Below are positions 33,229 to 43,287 of a stretch of DNA of 64,000 bases, one piece after another; position 1 is the first letter of the stretch, and every line of letters starts with the position of its first letter. The notes under the pieces were generated by a model. It worked only from the letters and a program-made list of their open reading frames with translations. It did no database searches and was not told the DNA's origin. The translations under genes were made by a program, and so were the position numbers. Source of the DNA: Planctomycetota bacterium (GTDB lineage: Bacteria > Planctomycetota > PLA2). The stretch covers positions 50,234 to 114,233 of the forward strand of contig JAJFFF010000011.1 in NCBI GenBank assembly GCA_021776785.1, read 5' to 3'.

Positions 33229-35802
33229 TTAGCTCTTCGGAATGCGCCGTAGTGTCAACGCGCCTTCGTGCGCGTCCACCTCGATCGCGTCGCCCTCGCC
33301 GAACTCGCCGGACAAGATGCGGCGCGCCAGCGGGTTCTCGAGCTCGCGCGTGATCAAACGCTTCAACGGGCGCGCTCCGAACGCCGGCTCATAGCCGCGC
33401 TTCGCCAGCGTCTCGCGTCCCGCCTCGGTCAGCGTGAGCGCGATTCCGCGCGCCATCAAGCGCGTCGCCAAGCGTTCGAATTGAATTCCTGCGATGTGCT
33501 CCAAGTGTTGCTCGTCCAAGCGATGGAAAAACAGCGTCTCGTCGATGCGGTTCAAAAACTCCGGGCGAAACGTCGTGCGCAACGCGTCGCGCACTTTGGC
33601 TTCGTACACCTTAGGTTTCTCGTCCGCGAATTGCGACCCGAGGTTACTTGTCATGATGAGCACCGTGTTGCGGAAGTTCACGGTGCGTCCCTGGCCGTCG
33701 GTCAACCGCCCTTCATCGAGAAGCTGAAGCAACACGTTGAACACTTCGGGGTGCGCTTTCTCGATCTCGTCGAGCAAGATCACGCTGTGCGGACGGCGGC
33801 GCACGCGCTCCGTCAACTGCCCACCTTGTTCGTAACCGACGTAGCCCGGAGGCGCGCCGATCAAACGCGACACGGAGTGTTTCTCCATGTACTCGCTCAT
33901 GTCGATGCGCACGACGGCGCTCTCGTCATCGAAGAGAAATTCCGCGAGCGCTTTCGACAACTCGGTCTTGCCGACGCCGGTCGGCCCGAGGAACAAGAAC
34001 GAACCGATCGGACGGCGCGGGTCGCTGATGCCGGCGCGCGACCGGCGCACGGCATCGGCGACGGACTGCACGGCGGTTGACTGCCCCACGACGCGGCGTT
34101 GCAGCACCGATTCCATATCCTGCAGGCGCTCGATCTCGCCCTGCATGAGTTTCGCGACGGGGATGCCCGTCCAGTTGCCGACGACATCGGCGATCTCTTC
34201 GGGTGTCACCTCTTCGCGGAGCAGGCTGTTGTCGGCCGTGTCGTGCTGCGCGTCGGCAATGAGCTTTTCCAACTCGGGGATCTCGCCGTAGCGAAGCTGT
34301 GCCGCCTGTTCGTATTCACCGGTGCGCTCGTGGCGCAGCAGTTGCTCGCGCGCCTCCTCCAAGCGCTCCTTCGCGTTGCGACTCTTTTCGATCTCGGCTT
34401 TCTCGTGTTGCCACCGCGCGGTCAACCCGTCGGACTGCTCGCGCAACTCGGCGAGTTCGCGCTCGATCGCGTCCAACCGCTCGCGCGAACCGCGATCGGT
34501 TTCCTTCGTCAACGCCGCGCGCTCGATCTCCAACTGGCGAAGCCGGCGCGTCACGTCGTCCAACTCGGCCGGCATCGAGTCGATCTCGATGCGCAAGCGG
34601 CTCGCCGCCTCGTCCATGAGGTCGATGGCCTTATCCGGTAGGAAACGCTGCGGAATGTATCGATGGGAGAGGGTGGAGGCGGCGACCAGCGCGGCGTCTT
34701 GGATCCGCACGCCGTGATGCACTTCGTAGCGCTCCTTCAGACCACGCAAAATCGCAATCGTGTCCTCGACGCTCGGTTGATCGACGTGCACCGGCTGGAA
34801 GCGTCGCTCCAACGCCTTGTCCTTTTCCACGCCCTGCCGATACTCGTCCAGGGTCGTCGCGCCGATGCAGTGCATCTCGCCGCGCGCGAGAGCCGGCTTC
34901 AACAAGTTGCCCGCGTCCGCCGCGCCCTCCGCGCCGCCGGCGCCCACGATGGTGTGCAACTCGTCGATGAACAACACGACCTGGCCCGCGGAATCGATCA
35001 ACTCTTTCAGCAGCGCCTTGAAGCGTTCCTCGAACTCGCCGCGGTACTTCGTGCCCGCGAGAAGCGCACCCAAGTCGAGCGCAAGCACGCGCTTGTTTTT
35101 GAGTCCTTCCGGGACGTCGCCCGCGACGATACGCCGCGCGAGTCCTTCCACGATCGCGGTCTTTCCAACGCCGGGATCGCCCAGCAGTACCGGGTTGTTT
35201 TTCGTGCGGCGCGACAGCACCTGCATGATGCGCCGGATCTCGTGATCGCGACCGATCACCGGATCCAGCTTGCCCGCCTTGGCCTGCGCCGTGAGATCGC
35301 GGCAGTACTTTTCCAGCACCTGGTACTTCGACTCCGGGTCGTCATCGGTGACGCGTTGCGAACCGCGGATCTCGGCGAGGGCCGCGCTGAAGCCGGCGCG
35401 CGTGACGCCCGCTGCATGCAGCGTTTTCTTCGTGCCGGCGTCTTCCAGCAACCCGAGAAGCAGGTGCTCGACCGAGATATATTCGTCTTTGAGCGCCGAC
35501 GCTTCATCCGCCGCTTGCGCAAAGACCTTGGCGAGCCTGGACCCGAGCTGGACGGGGCCCGCCCCCGGGCCGGTCACCGGCGGAACCGACGAAAGTTGGT
35601 CCGCGACTCCGGCGCGCAGCGACGTCATATCCGCGCCAAGACGCTCGATCACGTTGCGCACCACGCCGTCGCGCGCTTCGATCAACACGAACAAAAGATG
35701 TTCGGGCGCGAGCTCCTGGTGGCGGCTTTTTTCGGCGAGACCTTGCGCTGCCGCGACCGCCTCACGCGAACGGAGGGTGTAATTGTCGAATTGCATAAAC
35801 AT
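33229..35802 (-). CDS. clpB: ClpB disaggregase chaperone
   Basis: A protein of 857 residues, the usual length for ClpB. The order is an N-terminal Clp_N domain (1-145), the first AAA+ module (Walker [10 protein letters not shown] at 208-216), the coiled-coil middle domain (about 400-530), the second AAA+ module (Walker [10 protein letters not shown] near residue 610) and the C-terminal D2-small domain. It works with DnaK to pull apart protein aggregates after heat stress. Homologues start at the MQFDNYTL methionine (35796), two codons inside the ATG at 35802, so either start is possible. The gene is divergent from the receiver-kinase gene, with about 160 bases between them that should hold its promoter; no clear heat-shock element is recognised. 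Confidence 0.97.
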   Translation of the reverse strand: MFMQFDNYTLRSREAVAAAQGLAEKSRHQELAPEHLLFVLIEARDGVVRNVIERLGADMTSLRAGVADQLSSVPPVTGPGAGPVQLGSRLAKVFAQAADEASALKDEYISVEHLLLGLLEDAGTKKTLHAAGVTRAGFSAALAEIRGSQRVTDDDPESKYQVLEKYCRDLTAQAKAGKLDPVIGRDHEIRRIMQVLSRRTKNNPVLLGDPGVGKTAIVEGLARRIVAGDVPEGLKNKRVLALDLGALLAGTKYRGEFEERFKALLKELIDSAGQVVLFIDELHTIVGAGGAEGAADAGNLLKPALARGEMHCIGATTLDEYRQGVEKDKALERRFQPVHVDQPSVEDTIAILRGLKERYEVHHGVRIQDAALVAASTLSHRYIPQRFLPDKAIDLMDEAASRLRIEIDSMPAELDDVTRRLRQLEIERAALTKETDRGSRERLDAIERELAELREQSDGLTARWQHEKAEIEKSRNAKERLEEAREQLLRHERTGEYEQAAQLRYGEIPELEKLIADAQHDTADNSLLREEVTPEEIADVVGNWTGIPVAKLMQGEIERLQDMESVLQRRVVGQSTAVQSVADAVRRSRAGISDPRRPIGSFLFLGPTGVGKTELSKALAEFLFDDESAVVRIDMSEYMEKHSVSRLIGAPPGYVGYEQGGQLTERVRRRPHSVILLDEIEKAHPEVFNVLLQLLDEGRLTDGQGRTVNFRNTVLIMTSNLGSQFADEKPKVYEAKVRDALRTTFRPEFLNRIDETLFFHRLDEQHLEHIAGIQFERLATRLMARGIALTLTEAGRETLAKRGYEPAFGARPLKRLITRELENPLARRILSGEFGEGDAIEVDAHEGALTLRRIPKS

Positions 35803-35964
35803 TCCATTCGCACTTGCCGTGCCATCAACGGAGTCGGACGCGTCCGCCGCCCTAACTTATGAGATAACCTGAGTTTGGAGAACCGTGTCAGCGAGGGAGC
35901 CTCGGTTGCGGTCTGTTCGCACCGAGGCTAGCTCCAAGTTGTTCTGTCTATTCGGCAACCGTTC

Positions 35965-36990
35965 ATGCCGTTTCGACAGAGGTTTTCTGGAGCTACTTTG
36001 TTGTTTTCCGGTCGTGTTCTTGTGGTTCATGAAGCGGGCGCTACGCGCGCGCTTCTTCGCGATTTGCTCGCTGGCGCGGGTTTTGAGATCGACGTGGTCG
36101 AGTCCACGTACGCCGCGATGGCGCGGTTCGTCGACGCCGCGTCCGACCTCGTGATCTTGGGATTGGCGCAGCTGGACGAAGCCGAGCTCGCGTTGATCGA
36201 CGCGCTCAAGGCCGAGACGAAACCGCCCCGCGTCCTCGTCACGTTTCCGTCGCCGCGGCGCGATGTGGCCGTGCGTGCGCTCAAACGCGGTGCTGACAGC
36301 TACCTGCTGGAACCGTTTTACGCCGACGAACTCGTCGCGCTGGCCCGCAGCTTGACCGAGGCGGGACGGGAAGCCAAGTCCGGCGCGTCGGTCACCCACC
36401 TCGCCGAGGAAGTCGCGCACGCCATCAACAATCCGCTCCAGGTGATGCGATTGCTTTTAGACAAGGAGCGAGTCACGAAGCGCGAACTCACGCGGGAGAT
36501 TCCGGACAACTTGGAGCGCATCGAGGCGGTCGTTCGGCAACTTCAAGAGTTCGGCGCGACGGCGCGACCGGTCTTGGAGCCGCACGACCTCTGGCCGATC
36601 GTCCAGGAGGTAGCCAAGCAGGAGCAAGTCGGCTGCGAATCGGCTGACATCGGGTCCGCGCGTGTGGATCCGTCGCTCTTGCGCACCGCCCTCGCGAACC
36701 TGTTCTCCGGGATGCGGCGGCGCTGCCCTAAGGGCACGGAACTGCTCGCGCGCTTGGAGCGCGATCGCGACTTTGCTGCTGTGAAACTGATGGTGCCGCG
36801 CGAGTCCTTGCGCGACATCGATGCAACCGCCTTGCTCGACGCCGTGTTCACCGTGGCGCCGGATCGCTCCGTTTTGCCGGGCCTCGCGGGGACGCGCGCG
36901 CTGCTCGAAGCCATGAACGGCACGCTGGACATCGAGCAACACGGCAATCAGTTGATCTTTATCGCGCGCGTCCCGCTCGCGCATCCGTAG
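35965..36990 (+). CDS. Degenerate receiver-histidine kinase protein
   Basis: A protein of 341 residues. The N-terminal 130 residues have the receiver fold (RVLVVHEAGATRALLRDLL, DLVILGLAQL, LLEPFYADEL) but lack the acidic pair, the phosphoacceptor Asp (Gly instead) and the conserved Lys (Glu instead). A DHp-like helix follows, with LAEEVAHAINNPLQVMRLL (about 145-165) where the histidine is a candidate phosphorylation site. The ATPase lobe is shortened, with a weak N box (LLRTALANLF) and a weak G box (LPGLAGTRALLEAMNGTL). It may therefore act by protein contact rather than normal phosphorelay. ATG 35965 is used; no Shine-Dalgarno is clear. Convergent with the following gene by two bases. Confidence 0.65.
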   Translation: MPFRQRFSGATLLFSGRVLVVHEAGATRALLRDLLAGAGFEIDVVESTYAAMARFVDAASDLVILGLAQLDEAELALIDALKAETKPPRVLVTFPSPRRDVAVRALKRGADSYLLEPFYADELVALARSLTEAGREAKSGASVTHLAEEVAHAINNPLQVMRLLLDKERVTKRELTREIPDNLERIEAVVRQLQEFGATARPVLEPHDLWPIVQEVAKQEQVGCESADIGSARVDPSLLRTALANLFSGMRRRCPKGTELLARLERDRDFAAVKLMVPRESLRDIDATALLDAVFTVAPDRSVLPGLAGTRALLEAMNGTLDIEQHGNQLIFIARVPLAHP

Positions 36991-36992
36991 CG

Positions 36993-38615
36993 TTAGCGCT
37001 CGACGTAATACGTCTCGGCGTCGGGTACGTCGATCTCGATCGCATTGGGGAGGGCACCCAACGTGTACCGACCCGGCGGGCACCCCATGTACATGGTGTA
37101 GCGTGTCCCGCCCTTGAAGGTGATCTTCCCGCTCGACCGTCGCTTCAAAAACGGGGCGGATACTGAATGCAACTCGCCCCGCCACCCGGGAACGAAAACG
37201 GTGGTCCCACGTTCGAACTCGAGGTTTCCTAAGTCGAGGCCGGCTTCGGTCAGATTCACGTCACGCAAGAAGACGGGCGCAGCTATCCCGGGATCGATCC
37301 AGACATCGAACCGTCCGACTTGTTCGATCCCCGCGGCGAACGTATTCGAGCCGGGTGCACCTTGGCTCATGTACAAGCTCGACGCCGCGTGAATCTTGTG
37401 TTGTCCGGAGTGGTAGAGACGAATCGTCCCACTCGCATGTGGAAGCTCCGACCTGAACTGAAGCTTGATCCCTTCGACGAGCGTTAGGTTGACTTCCTCC
37501 ACTACACCGCGGACTTCGACGGACCCGAGATCCTTGTGCGGAATCAAGAACGCATGGTGTGCGGTGAACCGTATCGTCCGGGCCGGGTCCAACACGACGT
37601 GCCGCGTTTGGTGCGGAATAAACGTCTGTTTCCCGTCAATCTCCACCATCGCTGTGCCGCCGCCGCGCGTTGTTCCGCGCGGCTGGTGAATTCGAATCTT
37701 GGTGATCGTCGGCGGGTCGATCGTTGCCGTCAACGGCTTGAACTGATCGGGCACGACGAACGCGCCGAGCGGCGTTTCCAGGAACGCCGACACGACCTCG
37801 TAATGCCCCGGGCGTACTCGATAGCGGTAGTACCCGTCCTGGGCGAATCGCGAGGTGGCCGTAAACATCTTGCCTCGGTCGTTGCGCAACTTCGGCGCCG
37901 TGATCTTGCTGTCTAACTTCAAGATGACCTCGACCCCTCGGTTCAGTCGGACGGTGCCACTCAGAGGGTTGCCGCTGACGCTCGCGGACGCGGGCCAGTA
38001 CCCGGGCGCTGTGCACTGCAGCGTGACCGACTTGGGACGGTTCGCCGTCGCAACCATCGGCGTGCGAATCGTCATCCCGTGGACCTCGCCCGCTTCAGGG
38101 TTATTGGAGCGCGCGATCAATCCGCTCACTTCCAACCCGCCGGGCAGGCGGGCGACCCCGTCGCACAAAACGCGCAGATACACTGCGTGCATCGTCGGGA
38201 GCGTCATCTTTGGATTCGGCTCGCGCCGCGGGTGGATCAGTTTCGCGACCGCCTTGTCGACGAACGCGACGAGGTAGCTTTCGCGACGCCCCGGAAAGTG
38301 AGCGGCCCCGTTTTCGTCGGTCACAGCCGCGCCGCGCTTTTTCTTGGACCGAAACACGTCGACGCGCACGCCCGCGACCGAGCGCCCTTTTTCATCGACC
38401 ACGGTGATCGTGACGTCGATGCCGGGATCGGCGGCGACGGGCTCGGCCGCTTGGTCTACCGGGACCCCCTCCGCAGGGTCGGTCCGAACCCGAGGCGCAC
38501 GGTCGGCCCCCCCGCCGGAGAGCGGCGCCCGAGACGCCCGCGAAGAATCCTCGACGAGCGAAAACCAAAGCAGCCAGCCAACAAAGAGAGCCGCCAAAAA
38601 AAACACCCAACGCAT
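36993..38615 (-). CDS. Membrane-anchored protein with carboxypeptidase-regulatory-like domain
   Basis: A protein of 540 residues. One membrane helix near the N-terminus (about 2-20, RWVFFLAALFVGWLLWFSLV) is followed by a Pro/Ala/Arg-rich linker. A carboxypeptidase-regulatory-like domain comes next (about 65-120, IDVTITVVDEKGRSVAGVRV), then about 400 residues of beta-rich sequence that looks like further Ig-like repeats. There is no catalytic motif. Because the helix is close to the start, the body should be outside the cytoplasm. The ATG at 38615 is chosen because it starts the helix; an in-frame extension of 35 codons is Gly/Pro-rich and unlikely. The promoter region is occupied by the nested inverted-repeat element A. 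Confidence 0.65.
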   Translation of the reverse strand: MRWVFFLAALFVGWLLWFSLVEDSSRASRAPLSGGGADRAPRVRTDPAEGVPVDQAAEPVAADPGIDVTITVVDEKGRSVAGVRVDVFRSKKKRGAAVTDENGAAHFPGRRESYLVAFVDKAVAKLIHPRREPNPKMTLPTMHAVYLRVLCDGVARLPGGLEVSGLIARSNNPEAGEVHGMTIRTPMVATANRPKSVTLQCTAPGYWPASASVSGNPLSGTVRLNRGVEVILKLDSKITAPKLRNDRGKMFTATSRFAQDGYYRYRVRPGHYEVVSAFLETPLGAFVVPDQFKPLTATIDPPTITKIRIHQPRGTTRGGGTAMVEIDGKQTFIPHQTRHVVLDPARTIRFTAHHAFLIPHKDLGSVEVRGVVEEVNLTLVEGIKLQFRSELPHASGTIRLYHSGQHKIHAASSLYMSQGAPGSNTFAAGIEQVGRFDVWIDPGIAAPVFLRDVNLTEAGLDLGNLEFERGTTVFVPGWRGELHSVSAPFLKRRSSGKITFKGGTRYTMYMGCPPGRYTLGALPNAIEIDVPDAETYYVER

Positions 38616-38711
38616 AAGAGAACCAAAAGATAAGCGACCAAAACCAAGCCCACAGACAAGACCAGGCCCAAACCCCCCAAGCGCCGCCCCCCAGGCGGGA
38701 CCACCCCCAGG

Positions 38712-38993
38712 CGGGACCACTTCTCGGTTTCGATCAGCGTAACCTTTTTACAAATAACGATTTATGGACGACGCGTGCGGGATTTTTCGCGCAAAAACGA
38801 TCGTTCGCCCGCTCGAGTTGGAGGTACGCCGAATGCGGGGGAAGTCGTTGTCGAGCCCGCAGCCGCCGCCGTTGGGCTCCACGCATCGATCTGACAGGAC
38901 ACCTGTCATTGCGCGCGAAAAATCCCGCAGCCGACCGTCGTAACCAACAGCAACAAAGCAGTTTAGGACGACGTGGAGCGAGAAGTGGTCCCG
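38712..38993. repeat. Nested inverted-repeat element A (282 bp)
   Basis: A non-coding element with two concentric inverted repeats. The outer pair is CGGGACCACTTCTCG (38712-38726) and its 15-bp perfect complement (38979-38993). The inner pair is TGCGGGATTTTTCGCGC (38776-38792) and its 17-bp complement (38913-38929). A 7-bp hairpin TGACAGG/CCTGTCA (38892-38908) lies just inside the inner right arm. The sequence between the arms has no open frame worth calling. The same repeats recur at 57.6 kb, which shows this is a dispersed family rather than chance. It sits between two minus-strand genes. The 434-base gap from 38616 to 39049 holds nothing else recognisable. Confidence 0.8.
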
Positions 38994-39049
38994 GTTCGGA
39001 TGGCTGGGTCGGATTGGTGGCTTGGCTTTTTTTTTGGTGGGGCGGCGGT

Positions 39050-40402
39050 TTATCGGGCGGGGCTGCGGTGGGATCCGCCTTGCGGAGACGTGATCTTTTT
39101 TAGGTAGTCCGCGTCCCCGTCGCCGGTGGGGCCAAAGCTGTGGATTCGTACGCCGCGGATCGCGTTCATCGGTTCGATCTCGGTTGCGATTTGGCGCGGA
39201 TTGGAAAACCGGATGCGGTTGCGTTCGTTTTGCGGCTCGTGCGGCAAACGGATCGTGAGAAGAAGCAACGTGTCAGCGGCGGGCGGACGGCCGCCGCCGC
39301 CGCCACCAGCTAAGTCGAGCGACAACTCCAGTCCGCGATAAACATCGGCCACACCGGCGGGTTGGAGCTTCGCGAGAAACTTCTTGGCCGCATCGCGCGA
39401 TCCGGCATTCACAACGACGAGCTTGCGCTTGAACACGTGCGTCTCGCGTCCCATCGCGACGAGGCCGAACACGGCGCCATCTTTGAGTTGTGCGAGGGCT
39501 GCGGCAACGCGTTGCTGAATGGCGGGCCAGGGCGCCGCCGCGGTGGCTTCGACGCAAAAGACGACCGCGCGCGAATTCACCTTGCGACCAAACCACTCGA
39601 TGGTTTCCGACGGCGGCGCGCCGAGCGCTTTGTCGAGTTCGCCACGAACAAAGCCACGCTCCACAGCCGCACGGCGCGCCAACACCGCTTGGTCCTTAAC
39701 CCGCGAAGCTGCCGCTGCACGCACCACCCAGGACGGATGAATGAGGAACGGTTGCGCGACATCGGACGGCGCAAAGCGCAGAAGAAAACTCAAGACCGCG
39801 CCCGATTTTTCCCGCGCGAGTGCTTCGGTGGCGATGGTGGCGGCCTGCGCGCCGTCCAAGTGCACAAGCATCCGCGCCGCACGCGTGCGCGTCAGCGGAT
39901 CGCGCGCCGAAAGCGCCGCGCGCAATCCCGCCACGGATTTCTCCCCGGCGTCGCGCTTGAGCGCCTGGCCGATCGCAGACAAGACACGCTGCTGAAACAA
40001 GCGCTCCTGGAAGAGACCGTTGCGCGCCACTTTGAGTGCGCGTTCCGAGGCGAGATACGACCGATTGATCCCGTCGGGCGTAGGGTACTCCGCCGGCGGC
40101 CGCTTGTGTTTTCGCACGTAGTTGCGCTCAAACTTGATGCGCCAACCCCACCACTTGTCGCCGAGGCGCTGATACAGCTTGTCCGCGCTCTGCAGCCGTT
40201 TTTTGGTCTCGTCGATCGCTTTGGGGAAAACGCGAATGTGACGCAACGCCGCGCCGGGGCCGGAACGCGCCAGATGCGCAGCAACCAACGCATCGCGCCC
40301 TCGGGGCTTGTTCGAGCCGTCAAACAGCTCACGAAGACCAACCTCAGCCGCCGATGTGCCCGCCGACATGACGGCAAGCAACCCGAGAATCCAAAACGCC
40401 AT
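39050..40402 (-). CDS. Secreted HEAT-repeat/VWA-like protein
   Basis: A protein of 450 residues with a signal peptide (MAFWILGLLAVMSAGTSAA). The helical region (about 30-270) contains HEAT-like repeats (GLRAALSARDPLTRTRAARM, FLIHPSWVVRAAAASRV). A von Willebrand A-like Rossmann domain follows (about 275-430): NSRAVVFCVEATAAAPWPAI, then GAVFGLVAMGRETHVF. The metal-binding DxSxS of VWA is changed to EATAA, so metal binding is doubtful. A Gly-rich loop (GGGGGGRPP) interrupts the end. The ATG at 40402 is chosen as the start of the signal peptide. The gene is divergent from the hydrolase at 40518. Confidence 0.7.
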   Translation of the reverse strand: MAFWILGLLAVMSAGTSAAEVGLRELFDGSNKPRGRDALVAAHLARSGPGAALRHIRVFPKAIDETKKRLQSADKLYQRLGDKWWGWRIKFERNYVRKHKRPPAEYPTPDGINRSYLASERALKVARNGLFQERLFQQRVLSAIGQALKRDAGEKSVAGLRAALSARDPLTRTRAARMLVHLDGAQAATIATEALAREKSGAVLSFLLRFAPSDVAQPFLIHPSWVVRAAAASRVKDQAVLARRAAVERGFVRGELDKALGAPPSETIEWFGRKVNSRAVVFCVEATAAAPWPAIQQRVAAALAQLKDGAVFGLVAMGRETHVFKRKLVVVNAGSRDAAKKFLAKLQPAGVADVYRGLELSLDLAGGGGGGRPPAADTLLLLTIRLPHEPQNERNRIRFSNPRQIATEIEPMNAIRGVRIHSFGPTGDGDADYLKKITSPQGGSHRSPAR

Positions 40403-40517
40403 GCGGTACACGCAACCATTGTACGAACGCGGTCGCACGAACGCGCCGCGAGAGGTCCGATTCCGGGTTCTCCGCACAAACACCCGTCCGTGACGCCCCG
40501 GCGTTGATAATGAGCGC

Positions 40518-41723
40518 GTGCCGTTGCTCCGCGCCCTCGCTCTCGCCCTCTGCTTCACGCCGCTCGGCGGATGCATCGCGATTTCGGTTCACGCCAACAC
40601 GCGACCGGCCGAACTCGTCCCCGCGCTGGCCAATCTGCCAACCACAGAAGTTGAGATCGACGCCGGCGACAACGTCACCCTGCGCGGCATCTGGGTGGAG
40701 CAAGACGGCCCATCGGTACTCGTGCTGTACGGCTCCGGCATGACGATCAACTCCTCGCAGTTTTTGATTCGCATCCTGCACGACGCGGGATACGGCGTGT
40801 TGTGCTGCGACTATCGCGGCGTCGGCAAATCGAGCGGGCGACGCAGCAGCCGCCGCCTCGACGACGACGCGCGAGTGCTGTGGGACTGGCTGCGCGAAAA
40901 CAAGCGCACACCGGCCGGCGTGGTTGGAGTCTCCATCGGCGCCGTCGCGGCGACCGGATTGCTCGACCATCCGCACCCGCCCGCCGCCATCGTCCTCGAA
41001 CGGTTGGTCGACCCGCGCACGGTCATCCGTCGGTTCTTAAGCCGGTCCACCACGATCGGCGGCTGGATCGCCAGCTGGATCGTGCGCCCATCGATCGACG
41101 TCAAAGTGCACCGACAGATCGCGAAGACCAAGATCGATACGCTCCTACTCCTCCCCGCGGACGACTTCATCATGCCGCCGCGCGACGCCGCGCGCATCAT
41201 CAAGGAGAAAGCTGACTCTGTCGAAGTGGCGACGCTCCCGGGCGGCCACTTGAGCTCGCATCTCTTAGACGCCGAGCGCTGGCGCGGCACGCTCCTCGAC
41301 TTTCTCGACGCACGCCTGCGTCCGGGCCAGCCCGCACGCAACCGCAAAGTCCCGCCCGACCCCGCCCCGATCGAGCGCTTCGAGCGAGTCGGCCGCAACC
41401 TCACGGTCAAACTCGGCTCCAAAAAGCTCCCGGAGAGCGCGATGCTCCTGATCTTTGGGCGCACGGGCAACGCCCGCGTCAACCTCAAGCCGATCCGGTC
41501 GCACACGTTTCGCATCCGGTTGCCGTGGCGCGATTGCCGCCGCATCGGCAAGATTCTCGGCGTGCGGATGGTGGCGCCCGACTTCCCGCGCCCTTACGCG
41601 ACGCGCTTTCTGCGCGGCATCCGCGACGGTTGGCTGGAGCCGCAATCGATCGCACCCGAACACGCGTTCACGCTCTATCCCTCGCCGCCGGCGAACGACC
41701 GCCCAATCGCCGGCGCGAAATAA
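40518..41723 (+). CDS. Alpha/beta hydrolase lipoprotein
   Basis: A protein of 401 residues. A lipoprotein-type signal ends in LGGC (C19). The alpha/beta hydrolase core (about 45-270) has strand VLVLYGSGMT with the oxyanion region, CDYRGVGKSSGR, and the nucleophile elbow GVSIGA (serine). A DDFIMPPRDA turn supplies the acid, and GGHLSSHLL supplies the histidine. It is most like secreted serine hydrolases/esterases (YqkD/FrsA-like), but the substrate is unknown. The last ~120 residues form an extra domain of no recognised family. The start is GTG at 40518, divergent from the VWA-like gene. Confidence 0.78.
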   Translation: MPLLRALALALCFTPLGGCIAISVHANTRPAELVPALANLPTTEVEIDAGDNVTLRGIWVEQDGPSVLVLYGSGMTINSSQFLIRILHDAGYGVLCCDYRGVGKSSGRRSSRRLDDDARVLWDWLRENKRTPAGVVGVSIGAVAATGLLDHPHPPAAIVLERLVDPRTVIRRFLSRSTTIGGWIASWIVRPSIDVKVHRQIAKTKIDTLLLLPADDFIMPPRDAARIIKEKADSVEVATLPGGHLSSHLLDAERWRGTLLDFLDARLRPGQPARNRKVPPDPAPIERFERVGRNLTVKLGSKKLPESAMLLIFGRTGNARVNLKPIRSHTFRIRLPWRDCRRIGKILGVRMVAPDFPRPYATRFLRGIRDGWLEPQSIAPEHAFTLYPSPPANDRPIAGAK

Positions 41724-41781
41724 GACGCGGACGTCTGAAACACCCTGCTTCCCGAGCGCGCGGCAACCGATCTAAATCTAG

Positions 41782-43155
41782 GTGGTAGCGCCTGTCGAAT
41801 CCGTTCGCGTTCTCGTCGTCGACGACGAAGAGAGCATCGCTCAACTTCTCGCGGGAATTCTCCGCAACGAGGGTCACTCGGCGGAATACGTCACCGACGG
41901 CCGCATCGCGCTGAACCGCGTGCGCGACCAGCGTTTCGATCTCCTCGTCACCGACCTCCGCATGCCGGAACTCGACGGAATGAGCTTGATCGAACAGGCC
42001 AAGGAGATCCAGCCCGACTTAGACGCGCTGATCATGACGGCATTTGCGTCCACAGAGACGGCGGTCGATGCGCTGCGCCGCGGCGTGACGGACTATCTGT
42101 CCAAGCCGTTCGGCGTCTCCGAGATCCGCGAAGCGCTCAGCAAAGTGATGGAGTCGCGTGCGCAACGTCTCACCGAGCGCCAACAGGTCGAAGCACTCTC
42201 CGCGCGCGTCGAATCCACAGAGGAATCGCTCGAGCAAAAACTCGCCGACCTCACGTTGTTGCACGACCTCGCCCGCCTCATCGCCGGCTCCACGTCGCCG
42301 CTGCACGACGCGCTCGGACTGATCGGGCGCCACTACGTGGCGGACTGCGTCGCGGTGCTCGAAGACGGCCGCGTCATCGACCACTACGGCGAAGGCGGCC
42401 ACCGCGGCATCCGCGACCTGGCGACCCGCGCGCGCGACCAACGTTGCACGCAGTCGATGCCCGGCGCCGTCGCCGTTCCGCTCGCGGCCGGCGCGCTGGT
42501 GGTAATGCGATCCTTCGAGTTCTCCACCGAAGAGCTGCACCTGCTGGGCACGGTCGCCCGCGATGTCGGCGTCGCCATCGAGAACGACCGGCTCCGCTCC
42601 GGCCAACGCCGCGCGTACGTCGGCATCGTCGCCACGTTGATCGAGGCGATCGAAGCAAAGGATCGCTTCAACCGCGGCCACAGCCGCCGCGTCGCCGACC
42701 TAGCCGTCCGTTTCGGCTGCCACCTCGGCCTCCCGGAACGCGAACGCGAACTCTTAGAGACCGGCGCGAAACTCCACGACAGCGGCAAGATCGGCATCCC
42801 CGAAGAGATCCTCAACAAGAAGGGGAAGCTCACCGACGAGGAGTACGAGGTGATCAAGTCGCACCCCGTCATCGGCGAGCAGATCATCTTGCCTTTGGAG
42901 TTCTTGGCGGAAGCGCGCCCGATCGTGCGCCACCACCACGAGCGCTACGACGGGGCGGGCTATCCCGACGGTCTGGTCGGCGATGAGATCCCCCGCGCGG
43001 CGGCGATCCTCTCGATCGTGGACGCGTACGACGCGCTGGTCTCCGACCGCCCGTATCGCGACGGACTCCCGCCCGCGCGCGCCCTGCAAATCCTCGACGA
43101 GGGCGCAGGGACGCAGTGGGATCCCGATTTGATACGCGAGTTTCGCGCACTCTAG
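41782..43155 (+). CDS. Response regulator with GAF-like and HD-GYP domains
   Basis: A protein of 457 residues. The N-terminal receiver (1-125) has all phosphorelay residues: acidic pair DDE (14-16), phosphoacceptor D58 in LVTDLRMPELDG, and K108 in YLSKPFG. A coiled linker (about 130-165) and a GAF-like domain (about 165-265) lead to the HD-GYP phosphodiesterase domain (about 275-457) with HSRRVADLA, HDSGKIGIPEEIL, HHHERYDGAGYPDG and DAYDALVSDRPYR. All metal ligands and the GYP motif are present, so it should degrade c-di-GMP. The start is GTG at 41782. It stands directly upstream of a diguanylate cyclase gene on the same strand, suggesting balanced c-di-GMP control. Confidence 0.93.
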   Translation: MVAPVESVRVLVVDDEESIAQLLAGILRNEGHSAEYVTDGRIALNRVRDQRFDLLVTDLRMPELDGMSLIEQAKEIQPDLDALIMTAFASTETAVDALRRGVTDYLSKPFGVSEIREALSKVMESRAQRLTERQQVEALSARVESTEESLEQKLADLTLLHDLARLIAGSTSPLHDALGLIGRHYVADCVAVLEDGRVIDHYGEGGHRGIRDLATRARDQRCTQSMPGAVAVPLAAGALVVMRSFEFSTEELHLLGTVARDVGVAIENDRLRSGQRRAYVGIVATLIEAIEAKDRFNRGHSRRVADLAVRFGCHLGLPERERELLETGAKLHDSGKIGIPEEILNKKGKLTDEEYEVIKSHPVIGEQIILPLEFLAEARPIVRHHHERYDGAGYPDGLVGDEIPRAAAILSIVDAYDALVSDRPYRDGLPPARALQILDEGAGTQWDPDLIREFRAL

Positions 43156-43287
43156 CCGCGCCGGCACCGTTCGGCACAGCGACTGCATAAGCGAGCCACG
43201 GACCTCCTGTATGTCGGCTTCGATCGACATGGAGGGACCAGGCCGCGACTTTCGCCGCCGAAGACTGATTGTTTGGCTGCTAGAACC

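Noticed and set aside
34663..35862. Open frame of 399 codons opposite clpB
   Set aside because: Pure shadow of a highly conserved chaperone gene; the composition is Arg/Ala/Leu-rich and without motifs.
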